A stretch of DNA of 64,000 nt from Mesonia sp008017825. GTDB taxonomy: Bacteria > Bacteroidota > Bacteroidia > Flavobacteriales > Flavobacteriaceae. A program made the translations under genes and the position numbers. Location of the stretch: positions 434,001 to 498,000 of the forward strand of contig NZ_VRLS01000012.1 in the NCBI RefSeq assembly GCF_008017825.1. The letters are read 5' to 3'. Positions 42,512 to 52,107 of the stretch are shown here, piece after piece. The notes beneath the pieces are model-generated. The model did no database searches. It was not told the DNA's origin and saw only the letters and a list, made by a program, of their open reading frames with translations. Within the stretch, counting starts at the first letter, position 1; each line of letters opens with the position of its first letter.

Positions 42512-43834
42512 TTGGACCCTGACCCTTCCAGTTTAATTACCTTTTTGTCGCTAGGATTTTACGATGTTCTTAGCTTTTTCTTGTTGTTTTTTCTTTTAGC
42601 TTGTTCTGCTTTAATTTCAGGCTCAGAAGTGGCTTTATTTTCTTTAACTCCGTCAGATTTTGATGTAGATGAAGGAAAGATTTCCGCTAAGCAACAAATA
42701 TTAATTCGTCTTTTAGATCGACCTAAAAAATTATTAGCGACTATTTTAGTGGCCAATAATTTTGTGAATATTGCCATTGTTTTATTGTTTGATGCGCTTG
42801 CAGATAGTTTATTTGCAGGGATTAATTCAGTTTTCTTTGGGATTAATATTCGGTTTGTGGTAGAGGTGGTTATTGTAACCTTTCTTATTTTACTCTTTGG
42901 GGAAATCTTGCCAAAGATTTACGCCAATAGAAACAAAGTAAAATTCTCGCATTTTATGGCCTTTCCACTTGGAGTTTTAGATAAACTTTTTAGTGTGTTT
43001 AGTTTGCCTATGCGTTATGTTACGGTGTTAATTCATAATAAACTAGGGAAACAAAAATCTAATTTAAGTGTAGACCAACTCTCACAAGCTTTAGAGCTTA
43101 CGAGTGAAGAAGATACAACTAAAGAAGAGCAAAAAATTCTTCAGGGAATTGTTTCTTTTGGGAATACGGTTACTAAGCAGGTAATGAAAAACCGAATGGA
43201 TGTTTTTGCTCTTAATAAAGAACAGCCTTATAAAGAAGTAATTGAAGAAATTGTAGAGCAAGGGTATTCTAGAATTCCTGTATACGAAGATAGTATAGAC
43301 AATATTTTAGGAATCCTTTACATTAAAGATCTATTGCCTCATCTAGATGAAACCAATTTTAAATGGCAAGATCTAATTAGAGAAGCTTTTTTTGTTCCAG
43401 AAAATAAAAAGTTAGATGATTTATTAAACGATTTTAAAGAGAAGAAAAACCACCTAGCTATAGTGGTGGATGAGTATGGAGGAACAAGCGGAATCATTTC
43501 TTTAGAGGACATTATTGAAGAAATAGTTGGAGATATTAGTGATGAGTTTGATGATGAGGATTTAGTGTTTTCAAAACTAGATGATTACAATTTTGTTTTT
43601 GAGGGTAAAACTCCAATGAAAGATTTTTATAGAGTCATTAAGCTAGAAGAAAACGATTTTATTGAAGAGAAAAGGGGAGAAGCAGAAACTTTAGCAGGCT
43701 TTCTATTAGAAATTTCGGGAGAATTCCCTAAAAAAAATCAGGAGCTTAAGGTAGAGCATTTTACCTTTACGATTGAGGCGGTAGATAATAAACGAATTAA
43801 ACAAGTTAAACTGAATATAGCTCATGAAATATAG
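42512..43834 (+). CDS. gldE: Gliding motility-associated protein GldE
   Basis: A 440-residue membrane protein of the CNNM/CorC-type family: DUF21 transmembrane domain (about 20-180), paired CBS domains (about 210-330, RIPVYEDSIDNILGILYIKDLL and VVDEYGGTSGIISLEDIIEEIVG), and a CorC-type transporter-associated domain (about 345-435). The TTG start (MDPDPSSL) lies 16 bases after ssb. Overlap by 11 bases with gldD supports GldE, a protein linked to gliding and T9SS function in Flavobacterium. Confidence 0.94.
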   Translation: MDPDPSSLITFLSLGFYDVLSFFLLFFLLACSALISGSEVALFSLTPSDFDVDEGKISAKQQILIRLLDRPKKLLATILVANNFVNIAIVLLFDALADSLFAGINSVFFGINIRFVVEVVIVTFLILLFGEILPKIYANRNKVKFSHFMAFPLGVLDKLFSVFSLPMRYVTVLIHNKLGKQKSNLSVDQLSQALELTSEEDTTKEEQKILQGIVSFGNTVTKQVMKNRMDVFALNKEQPYKEVIEEIVEQGYSRIPVYEDSIDNILGILYIKDLLPHLDETNFKWQDLIREAFFVPENKKLDDLLNDFKEKKNHLAIVVDEYGGTSGIISLEDIIEEIVGDISDEFDDEDLVFSKLDDYNFVFEGKTPMKDFYRVIKLEENDFIEEKRGEAETLAGFLLEISGEFPKKNQELKVEHFTFTIEAVDNKRIKQVKLNIAHEI

Positions 43835-44435
43835 CCTTATTCTTATCATTATTAGCAGTTTTTTTGTAAGCTGCGGTGACGATGCAGCGCAACCTAAACC
43901 TAAAGCATTTTTAGCCTTAGAATATCCTACACCCATTTATAAGAAAGTTGAATTTCCTTGTTCTTATTCTTTTGAAATCAATGAAATAGCCAATTTAAAA
44001 TCTCCGAAAATTAAAAATCCTTGTTGGGTAAATATTGATTATCCTCTCCTTGACGGAACTATATTTATTACCTACCAACCAGTAAATAGCAATTTAAAAG
44101 AGTTATTGATGGATGCTCAAAAGCTTCCGCTAGAGCATACCGTAAAAGCCGATGAAATTGAAGGTGATACTTACATCAATAAAAAGAAAAGATCGTTTGG
44201 TACGTTTTACGAAGTTTATGGCGACGCCGCCTCGCAAGCGCAGTTCTATTTAACCGATAGTCTTAATCACTTCCTGACAGGTTCAATATACTTTAAGAGT
44301 AAACCTAATTTTGATTCAATTGTTCCTGCTGCAAATTACCTAAAAAACGATATTAAACATCTTATGGAAAGTGTGACTTGGGAGAATTGGTCGCCTCAAC
44401 ATCAACCTAAAGACAGCCTTTCTGTAAAAGAATAA
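43824..44435 (+). CDS. gldD: Gliding motility lipoprotein GldD
   Basis: A 203-residue lipoprotein: signal and lipobox FFVSC (Cys18), then the GldD-type sequence PKAFLALEYPTPIYKKVEFPCSYSFEIN. GldD is required for gliding in Flavobacterium johnsoniae, and mutants are linked to T9SS defects. It is coupled to gldE by overlap. No obvious terminator follows; the next 147 bases hold no gene. Confidence 0.95.
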   Translation: MKYSLILIIISSFFVSCGDDAAQPKPKAFLALEYPTPIYKKVEFPCSYSFEINEIANLKSPKIKNPCWVNIDYPLLDGTIFITYQPVNSNLKELLMDAQKLPLEHTVKADEIEGDTYINKKKRSFGTFYEVYGDAASQAQFYLTDSLNHFLTGSIYFKSKPNFDSIVPAANYLKNDIKHLMESVTWENWSPQHQPKDSLSVKE

Positions 44436-44582
44436 ACTACAACTAATAAAAACTAAAAGATGTTTTTAAGAATGGTTTTTGTTTTTAAAGCATTAACTTT
44501 TTAGGCAAAATAATCTTTCTTAAAAAGGTAGTACACCTCATAAATAAATAAGATTTTTGCAACTTCTTAAAAAAAGGAGGCT

Positions 44583-45476
44583 ATGCAACAATCACATTAC
44601 AAATGGCTTTATTTAATAGCACTTTCGCTAGTTTGGGGAAGTTCGTTTATACTTATCAAAAAAGGATTGGTAGGTTTAACCGCTATGCAATTGGGAGCGC
44701 TAAGAACCGTTTTAGCTTCTATCTTTTTATTAATTATAGGCTTTAACAGTATTAAGAAGATTAAAAAAGAACAGTGGAAATGGATTACTGTTTCTGCATT
44801 GTTGGGTAGTTTTTTTCCTGCTTTCTTTTTCGCTTTCGCGGAATTAGAAATTGATAGCGCCATTGTTTCAATTTTGAACTCTACCGTTCCTATATTATCC
44901 ATTATCATAGGATTTTTAATCTTTTCGGTACAGTCAACCAAAAATCAAGTGATTGGTGTATTTGTAGGTCTGTTGGGTTCTATTTTCCTTATCGGAAGTG
45001 GAGCAACGCTCAATACCGATCAAAACTATTGGTATGCCTTATTACCATTGGCAGCTACTACCATGTATGCATTTAATGTGCATATTATAAAAAGACATTT
45101 GCAAGAAATACCAGCCTTAAGCATTACAGTGGGTTGTTTTACTATTTTGTTTTTTCCAGCTTTACTAGTATTGTACTTTTCAGACTTTTTTCAAACCGAA
45201 TTATTGCAACAAGAAGAAGTGCAAATTTCTATAGGTTATATCGCTATACTTTCGGTAGTAGGGACGGGGATTGCTAAGATTTTATTTAATCGATTGGTGC
45301 AATTATCCAACCCAGTGTTTTCTACTTCAGTAACCTATTTAATTCCTGTAGTAGCATTGACTTGGGGAATTTTAGATGGAGAAACTTTTAGCCTTTGGCA
45401 AGCCCTTTCGGGTATCGTGATTTTAATTGGTGTTTATTTTGCCAATAAAAAACGGAAAGTGAAAGTTAATAGCTAA
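44583..45476 (+). CDS. DMT-family transporter (EamA)
   Basis: A 297-residue membrane protein with ten predicted helices in two EamA repeats (WLYLIALSLVWGSSFILIKKGL near the start, TYLIPVVALTWGILDGE near residue 255). Such proteins export metabolites or amino acids. The substrate cannot be predicted. It is followed by a long hairpin shared with the convergent gene. Confidence 0.93.
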   Translation: MQQSHYKWLYLIALSLVWGSSFILIKKGLVGLTAMQLGALRTVLASIFLLIIGFNSIKKIKKEQWKWITVSALLGSFFPAFFFAFAELEIDSAIVSILNSTVPILSIIIGFLIFSVQSTKNQVIGVFVGLLGSIFLIGSGATLNTDQNYWYALLPLAATTMYAFNVHIIKRHLQEIPALSITVGCFTILFFPALLVLYFSDFFQTELLQQEEVQISIGYIAILSVVGTGIAKILFNRLVQLSNPVFSTSVTYLIPVVALTWGILDGETFSLWQALSGIVILIGVYFANKKRKVKVNS

Positions 45477-45492
45477 TATTAATTCTTATAAA

Positions 45493-45531
45493 ACTAACCT
45501 CTACTCCAAAATATTTAGAGCAGAGGTTAGT
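45493..45531. terminator. Hairpin between convergent EamA and DUF6705 genes
   Basis: ACTAACCTCT (45493-45502) pairs with AGAGGTTAGT (45522-45531), with an inner CTC/GAG. The T run is better on the minus strand (TTTTAT), so it may mainly end the DUF6705 transcript. Confidence 0.65.
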
Positions 45532-45544
45532 AATTTAAGCAATT

Positions 45545-46177
45545 TTATTGCTTTATTAAAGTGTATTCTTCCCTATAAGGCAATCTGTTATCATTTGGTT
45601 GTCCCGTGGGGATGATGGCCATAATATTATTATAAATAAATATTTTTATCTTTTCTGGATTAAACGTATCGGCTGGTATATGCATGATTTGCATGCTATA
45701 CTTAAAATAGTCTCGTTGTGGGTCTTCTATAAAAACTTCAACAATCCTTTTATTCGGATCACATGAATTACAAGGGATATACCGGGCGGCACTTCTAATA
45801 AAATTACCATTAATTAGGTGTTGGTAAATATCATTTGAGAAATTATTGATATCTGGTAAGGTATTAACCATTTCATTTCCATTAATATCTACATAACGAT
45901 ATTCACCATATAAGACATCTTTATAGTAAGAAATGTTCCTATATGTAATATCTACAAAATGATTTAACTTTTTACTCAAAATGATTTTAAAAACTTCATT
46001 TCCATCACTAAACTCCCACGTTCCAACTAATTTTGACAAATCTCCTTGAGTGTCTTTATAATAGGCATTATTGGTGTCTAAATAATCAGACCCATTATAT
46101 AAAGGTATGATTGGTTGTTGCGCTTTACAGGATAAAAGAAATAAAAATATTGATAATATAGTAAGTGTGTTTTTCAT
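45545..46177 (-). CDS. DUF6705 family lipoprotein
   Basis: A 210-residue predicted lipoprotein with lipobox FLLSC followed by KAQQPIIPLYNGSDY and LVGTWEFSDGNEVFKIIL, the pattern of the DUF6705 family. I prefer the ATG at 46177 (MKNTLTIL), since the one at 46198 overlaps the upstream gene. It lies immediately downstream of the JAMM-like lipoprotein gene and probably depends on it for transcription. Such proteins are often encoded beside secreted effectors, but no activity is known. Confidence 0.82.
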   Translation of the reverse strand: MKNTLTILSIFLFLLSCKAQQPIIPLYNGSDYLDTNNAYYKDTQGDLSKLVGTWEFSDGNEVFKIILSKKLNHFVDITYRNISYYKDVLYGEYRYVDINGNEMVNTLPDINNFSNDIYQHLINGNFIRSAARYIPCNSCDPNKRIVEVFIEDPQRDYFKYSMQIMHIPADTFNPEKIKIFIYNNIMAIIPTGQPNDNRLPYREEYTLIKQ

Positions 46178-46188
46178 GGTGTTTAATT

Positions 46189-47791
46189 TTAGCTGCATGT
46201 TTCATCACCATTTAAGTTATTGCTATTGTCTAGCTTTAATCGTTTCCAATTAGAGGTTTGGGGCATATTGGGTCTAGGGTCATGTTTAATATCGTCATGG
46301 GTGCTTCTATAAAGGGAAATACCCAAATCATATTCTTCCATAATTCCCAGTAAGGCTTCCGCAAGTTGCCCTTGTGAAAGGTTAACAGGATCACTTGGTC
46401 CTGGAGAATAAGCTTTTTCAAATTTATTTATAAAGTCTTCTAATTCTTCATCATCACTAAAAATATCCCCAATTTTATTCAATTTAGTCAAATTGTTTAT
46501 TTTTAGGGCATAGGTATAATTATTTACCATCATATACACCGTGTAAATAGAAGTGCCAGAGGGTAGGTTTGGGGCTATATTAGGGTTGTAGGTTTGTGTT
46601 AACTGATAAAGCGTATGTAAATCACCTATATAAAACATAGGGTAAGTACCTTGCCCATTACAATTATTGGGATGGGTATGCATTATCGCAAAAACTAAAG
46701 GGTTAGGAGGTATGTGAATTTCTGTACAGTTTTCACTCGAATTAATAGGGTAAGGTTCAAAATATGGGAAATCATTTATAGCTTTTATTAAGTAACCTTT
46801 TTCTTCGGTTGAATTTATATTATTTTCAAGATTAGTAAATGCAGTGCTAGAATATGCTGAAGTGGAGAAATTATGTAGATCGTCACAATTATCACCCGTG
46901 ATGTATAAATTATTATTTGTTTCTATGGGTGTAGATATAAAACCTCCATTTCCATGAACATCAGGATCACTAGGGTCTTGATCATTACCATCCCCACTAT
47001 CTCCAGTACCACCTCCAGAATTATTACCTGTAGGAGTATAGAAGCCTCCTTCCTCTGCACCGCCGCCACAAGAAATATAACCACAACTAATACCTGTAAG
47101 CACCCAGCCTGAAGTCCATTGTTCATGATTATCTGCGCCTACGACTTGACCTTGAGTACCATCATCATCAACTCCCCAATCATAACTTTCGATACATTCA
47201 TAAGTTACTCCAGTACATTTGCCTGCTAAATCTATTTCTAAATCAGCTATATTAAAATCAATTGGCTTTATTGATATATTAAGAGGAGGCATAGAGTTAC
47301 TTTGGTCATATCTATCGTAATCCTCTTTAGGAAAACCATAATCTATAATATAAGTTTGGTAATGATTGGTAGAGTCAAAAACAACAACTAAATTTTCTAA
47401 AGTTTCGGTTATAGTATCTCTTTTAATCTCAAAGTTGTAGGAATATAAGTTTCTTTCTAGATCTTTAATTAAAACACCAAAAGTGGTGTCTACTAAAAAA
47501 CTATATTGTTCACTGTAAATATATCTATTTGCTGTAGATTTATTTTTAAAAAAATAACCTAAGTTATTAAATGTTTCTTCTAGTTTTTTATTATTTGAAA
47601 TTTCTTTACTTGAAATAGTTTCAAAATCAAACCTATTTAAACCTGTATTGGTAGATGAGGCATACTCATCTTTTTGACAACTATAAAATACAAGTGGAAG
47701 TATAAATAAAAAGGCGAAATACCTAAGCCAGTTTATACGTTTAGGCTTAAATTTTGATGGGGGGGATTTTTGTGGTGTCTTTTTAGTTCAT
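46189..47791 (-). CDS. Lipoprotein with JAMM-like HTHP motif; start codon broken
   Basis: The first normal start in frame is the ATG at 47292, but the frame is open and clearly coding up to 47787. It contains KRINWLRYFAFLFILPL then a lipobox VFYSC (Cys near 47679), so translation must begin upstream. The ATG at 47791 is one base out of frame with that (ATG-A-ACT-AAA-AAG). Removing one base would give MTKKTPQKS and an intact protein of about 530 residues. An ATA at 47736 is the only other candidate start. Later domains: a Gly/Asp-rich linker (46915-47090) and FAIMHTHP (46670-46685) with a following Asp in GDLHTL, like the metal site of JAMM/MPN peptidases. No partner enzyme is visible. Activity is inference. 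Confidence 0.78.
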
Positions 47792-47837
47792 AAATACATT
47801 GGTTTTTAGCGTATTAAGTTTTAAAGCTAAACCAAAT

Positions 47838-47867
47838 AATTTGTAAAACCAAATTGTTTTACAAATT
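47838..47867. repeat. Perfect 11-base-pair inverted repeat
   Basis: AATTTGTAAAA-CCAAATTG-TTTTACAAATT lies between the M16 terminator and the JAMM-like gene. No T run and no gene lie beside it. It may be an operator or an RNA hairpin. Confidence 0.6.
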
Positions 47868-47896
47868 AACTACCTTATAAACTGAAACTTTACCAT

Positions 47897-47927
47897 AAAA
47901 AAACCCGACTGTTGTAGTCGGGTTTTA
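47897..47927 (-). terminator. Terminator of the M16 peptidase genes
   Basis: AAAACCCGACT pairs with AGTCGGGTTTT around GTTGT, with a T run on the minus strand, 20 bases after the M16 stop. Confidence 0.88.
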
Positions 47928-47947
47928 AAAATATGATTTAAAAAATC

Positions 47948-50014
47948 TTAGTTAAAGTCTGAGTCTTTTACGTCTTCATTAATTTTAACTTCATTCATTT
48001 TGATATCTACTAATTGCGGGCCAAAACTTACGTTTAATGTATGTGGAAACTTCACGCCATTCACGGCTTTATAATCTCCATACATTGTAGTATTTTCTGC
48101 TGTTTGTCCCATTTGTTCAATGGTAGTAACACTTTTTACTTTTAAACCACTTTCAGTACTGTAGTATCTTTTCTTATCATCAGAAACTTTTACTACATAA
48201 GCATCTTTACCGTCAACTTTTTCTATTCCGGTAAGCTTAGCATCTTTTTCTACAGATAATTCAGTAAATAAAGAAGCATCTTTTTTAGCTTCTGCTACTT
48301 CTTCTTCCGTAAAGTCTTTTCTTTGACCTTGTGCTTCATTGTAACCTTTTTCTCCGTTAAAGGCAGATTTTTGAATAGTCATCCCATTCATACTCACCAT
48401 TTCTAAAGATTTACCAGCACTGGTCTTCTTTCTAATTATAGAAAGACTCATTCCTTGGATGCTAGCACTACCTGTCATAGAAACAGACTTCACTTTGTTA
48501 ATAGCGTCTTTGCCACCAATAGCTTTAATATAATTGTCATAAACTGTATTTACAGTTACTCCTTCTGGAACTGGTTTTTTAAGAACAGGCTTATCTACTT
48601 TATTTCCCTCTTTGTCAAAATAAAGAACTGGCACTTTTTTTCCGTTAAGCTCTACTTTTTCTAAATTCTCTATAACCTCTGCACCTTTACCAGCTACTAC
48701 GATTTGCATATTGCTAGTTTTGTAGTATTTGTTGGCTACTCTCATAATGTCTTCTTGAGTAACAGCATTGATTTTTTGTAAGAATTTTTGATAGAAATCT
48801 GAAGGTAAATTTTCAGTTTCGATATTTAATGCATAGCTAGCAATCGTTGAAGGACGCTCTAATCTTAATACGAAATCTCCTGCAAACTTGTTTTTTGCGT
48901 TGCTTAAATCTTCATAAGATACCTTTTCGGTTTTAATACGATTAATTTCTTTGAAAGTTTCTACGATAGCACTATCGGTTACTGCATTTCTAACACTTGC
49001 CGAAGCAACGAATCTACTTGCGTACCTGTCATCTCCTGTAGAGGTTCTAGCTCCATAAGTATACCCGTGCTCTTCTCTTAAATTCATATTTAAGTAGCTA
49101 CCAAAGCTACCTCCTAAAATTTGGTTAGTTACCAATACTGGGAAATAATCTTCATCTGCCATCTGTAAGTCAATTGTATTTTGAATACGTAATTCACTCT
49201 GTACAGCATTAGGTACATCTATAAAATCAATTTGAGTGTATTGTACTGGAGGTAAATTTGGTAAAGAGCCAGAAGGAGGAACGTCTGCTTTCCAATCGCT
49301 AAATAATTTTTTAGTTAGCTTTTTAACGTCTCTTTCTTTAATATCCCCAACTACAACTAAGTAAGCATTTTTTGGAGAAATGTAGTTTTCGTAATACTTA
49401 CTTACGTCGTCTAGAGTTACATTTTCTACTGAAGATTCAGTTTCAAATTCCCCGTAAGGGTGATTTTTACCATAAGCTAAAGCTGCACTCACATTGCTAG
49501 CAATTACACCTGCACTTTTAGCATTACTTTTTATACCTTCAATTAATCTTTCTTTTTGTGTTTTAAATTCTTCTTGGTCAAACTTAGGTTGTAATAAACC
49601 TTGAGCCATTAACTCCATTACTTCTGGGAAGAATTTTGATAAAGAACTCGCTGAAGCACCTCTTGTACTATAATTTACGCTAGCACCTAAGAAATCAATA
49701 CGTTCATTGAATTCGTCTTTAGACATCTTCTTTGTTCCGTTCCCCATCATTGCGCTATAAAGAGATTTTAAACCTTCTTTATTTCCTTCTGAGCTAGGTT
49801 TGTTGTCTATAATTAAGCTCGCACTTACTCTAGGAAGTTTATGGTTTTCTACGACCATTACTTTTAAACCGTTATCTAATTTGAAAGATGCTGGTTTTCC
49901 TAAATTAATTTTTGGTGCCGGACCTGGTTGAGGTTGTTTAGAACGGTCTACTTGAGCTTGAGCTCCAACGACCATAAGGCACATAATAAATATTGAATAT
50001 AATTTAAATTTCAT
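47948..50014 (-). CDS. M16-family peptidase homologue, inactive partner, with C-terminal LolA-like region
   Basis: A 688-residue secreted protein (signal MKFKLYSIFIMCLMVVGAQA). Two M16 domains follow (about 35-440). The zinc motif HxxEH of the active family is absent from the expected place (SEGNKEGLKSLYSAMMGNG), so it is a non-catalytic subunit. The last 200 residues (from about 485: YDNYIKAIGGKDAINKVKS) look like an outer-membrane-lipoprotein-sorting type beta domain found in other Bacteroidota M16 proteins. It follows the catalytic partner after 18 bases, and a complex is likely. Confidence 0.93.
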   Translation of the reverse strand: MKFKLYSIFIMCLMVVGAQAQVDRSKQPQPGPAPKINLGKPASFKLDNGLKVMVVENHKLPRVSASLIIDNKPSSEGNKEGLKSLYSAMMGNGTKKMSKDEFNERIDFLGASVNYSTRGASASSLSKFFPEVMELMAQGLLQPKFDQEEFKTQKERLIEGIKSNAKSAGVIASNVSAALAYGKNHPYGEFETESSVENVTLDDVSKYYENYISPKNAYLVVVGDIKERDVKKLTKKLFSDWKADVPPSGSLPNLPPVQYTQIDFIDVPNAVQSELRIQNTIDLQMADEDYFPVLVTNQILGGSFGSYLNMNLREEHGYTYGARTSTGDDRYASRFVASASVRNAVTDSAIVETFKEINRIKTEKVSYEDLSNAKNKFAGDFVLRLERPSTIASYALNIETENLPSDFYQKFLQKINAVTQEDIMRVANKYYKTSNMQIVVAGKGAEVIENLEKVELNGKKVPVLYFDKEGNKVDKPVLKKPVPEGVTVNTVYDNYIKAIGGKDAINKVKSVSMTGSASIQGMSLSIIRKKTSAGKSLEMVSMNGMTIQKSAFNGEKGYNEAQGQRKDFTEEEVAEAKKDASLFTELSVEKDAKLTGIEKVDGKDAYVVKVSDDKKRYYSTESGLKVKSVTTIEQMGQTAENTTMYGDYKAVNGVKFPHTLNVSFGPQLVDIKMNEVKINEDVKDSDFN

Positions 50015-50032
50015 TTTTTTGCTTTTTTAGAA

Positions 50033-51358
50033 TTATTCAGAATCTGGAGTTGGTAAGTAATCTAAGTCTAAACGTTGGTTTTTGTTTAAATACTTGCTAG
50101 CTACTTCTTTAATATCTTCTCTTGTAATTCCTCTGTAGATTTCGATTTCTTTATTGATTAAGTCAGTATCTCCGTAAAGCATATGATAAGTTGCTAATGA
50201 ACCAGCAATTCCTTGTACGCTACTATTAGAGTTTACAAACCTGTTCTCAAATTTGTTTTGAAGCTTTTGATATTCTTTTTCAGAGATTAATTCTGTCTGA
50301 AGTTTTTTAATTTCTTCATCCATAGATTCTCCTAATTTGTCTAAAGGAGTTTCTCCCATAGCTAAGGCACCCATTACGTACATACCATAGTCTTCTTGAG
50401 ATCTAGGGAACGCTAATACTTGTAAAGCCTCTTTGTCTTCATCTACCATTTTTTTGTACATACGAGAGCTTTTTCCATCAGTTAAAATAGAAGAGATCAT
50501 ATCTAATACATAAGCATCACGATCTTTCATAGAAGGAGTTCTATAAACATATAATTTAGCTGGTATTTGAATGTTATCATCGTATTCTGTAGCAGTAATT
50601 GTCTTTTGAATAGGCTCTTCTTTGATGTTAACACGTTCTACTTTAGGTCCTTTAGGGATAGTAGAAAAGTATTTTTTAATCATTTCTTTTGTGTCCTTAG
50701 CATCAATATCACCAGCCACCACTAAAGTAGCATTGTTGGGTCCGTAATACTTATCAAAAAATGCTTTAAACTCATCTAATTGAGCTGCATCAAGATCTTC
50801 CATCGTTCCAATAACCGAATTTTTGTAAGGATGTTTGTCGAACATATAAGGACTAATTCCTGTACTGTAAATAATCTTACCGTAAGGAGAATTGTCTATT
50901 CTAGATCTTTTTTCTTCTTTTACAACTTCGTTTTGAGTGTCTACACCAATTTTATTGATCACTGGGTGAAACATTCTTTCAGATTCCATCCATAAACCTA
51001 ATTCTAAGTTATTAGAGGGGAAAGTTTCATAGTAGTAAGTTCTATCTTGTGTGGTATTAGCATTATTGCTTCCTCCATTGGCAGCAACTACATTAAACCA
51101 CTCTCCACGAGCAATATTTTCTGTACCTTCAAACAATAAGTGTTCAAAAAAGTGGGCAAAACCTGTTCTGCCTGCTTCTTCATCTTTAGCACCTACGTGA
51201 TACATCACCCCTACCGTTACAACTGGAGCTGTATTGTCTTGATGCAAAATTACGTGTAGTCCGTTGTCTAAATCATACTCCGTATATTCTACCTCTTGGG
51301 CGAAACCAGAGAAAGTTAAAAATAGAGCACAAAAAGCTGAGCTAATTTTTTTAATCAT
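50033..51358 (-). CDS. M16-family zinc peptidase, active subunit
   Basis: A 441-residue secreted insulinase-type peptidase (signal up to about GFAQ). The inverted zinc motif His-Phe-Phe-Glu-His (TGFAHFFEHLLFEGT, near residue 70) is intact, and the later NEVVKEEKRSRIDN supplies the distal Glu. The C-terminal M16_C domain supports substrate binding. It forms a probable periplasmic heterodimer with the downstream gene. Confidence 0.95.
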   Translation of the reverse strand: MIKKISSAFCALFLTFSGFAQEVEYTEYDLDNGLHVILHQDNTAPVVTVGVMYHVGAKDEEAGRTGFAHFFEHLLFEGTENIARGEWFNVVAANGGSNNANTTQDRTYYYETFPSNNLELGLWMESERMFHPVINKIGVDTQNEVVKEEKRSRIDNSPYGKIIYSTGISPYMFDKHPYKNSVIGTMEDLDAAQLDEFKAFFDKYYGPNNATLVVAGDIDAKDTKEMIKKYFSTIPKGPKVERVNIKEEPIQKTITATEYDDNIQIPAKLYVYRTPSMKDRDAYVLDMISSILTDGKSSRMYKKMVDEDKEALQVLAFPRSQEDYGMYVMGALAMGETPLDKLGESMDEEIKKLQTELISEKEYQKLQNKFENRFVNSNSSVQGIAGSLATYHMLYGDTDLINKEIEIYRGITREDIKEVASKYLNKNQRLDLDYLPTPDSE

Positions 51359-51533
51359 TTTTAGTTATTTTAAGTTTTTTAATAAGTCCTCAAAAATACC
51401 ATTTTGTTACATAAAAAAGGAGGAATTCTAAAAACTTCCTGTAAGCTAATCCACATATTTACAGAAATTAACATGATGTTGTAAATTATATTCATCATTT
51501 TTTTAGAAATTTATAGTACAAATAAAATTTATT

Positions 51534-52001
51534 ATGAAAAATCAAACTATTTCAATACGTTACGGACTTTTAATTGCAGCAGCATTAATTATCTATTTCT
51601 TACTTCTATCCTTATTAGGATTACATACCGAACCTATCTATAGTTTGTTTAATGGGGTGATCACAGGAGCAGGGATTTATTTGTGTATTAAGAATTATCA
51701 AGCATATAAAGGGGTGAAGTTTAAATATCAAAAAGGATTTATGGCGGGAATCATTTCTGGATTTCTAGCGACTTTTGTTTTTACTTTATTTTTTGGTATT
51801 TATGCTACAAATTTTGATGCTAATTTTATTACTGAAATTTTAGAAGGTTGGCAAAATGATAATAATACCAGTATAGCGATGCTCTTATTTGTAGTAACCA
51901 CTATGGGGTTTGCTACATCATTAGTGCTTACGTTGGCTTTTATGCAATTATTTAAAAGTAGTTGGAATACCAAGCGGGCTCAAAAAGATCTAGCATCATA
52001 A
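51534..52001 (+). CDS. DUF4199 membrane protein
   Basis: A 155-residue protein with four transmembrane helices (residues about 10-30, 35-55, 70-95, 118-140), matching the Bacteroidota DUF4199 layout including VKFKYQKGFMAGIISGF. Its function is unknown. The 175 bases before it hold no gene. Confidence 0.88.
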   Translation: MKNQTISIRYGLLIAAALIIYFLLLSLLGLHTEPIYSLFNGVITGAGIYLCIKNYQAYKGVKFKYQKGFMAGIISGFLATFVFTLFFGIYATNFDANFITEILEGWQNDNNTSIAMLLFVVTTMGFATSLVLTLAFMQLFKSSWNTKRAQKDLAS

Positions 52002-52043
52002 TCGTGTTTTCATTTTTAGTGTCTAATTTTGTGGAAAATAGAC

Positions 52044-52074
52044 TTGTGCGTTAAGAAAAATAGATTTATATTTG
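52044..52074 (+). promoter_or_regulatory. Full Bacteroidota promoter for rplU-rpmA
   Basis: TTG (52044-52046), a 20-base spacer, and TATATTTG (52067-52074). The start site should lie about 28 bases before the rplU ATG. Confidence 0.75.
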
Positions 52075-52107
52075 CAACCGTTTTAAACAAATTTAATAAG
52101 TTACGCT

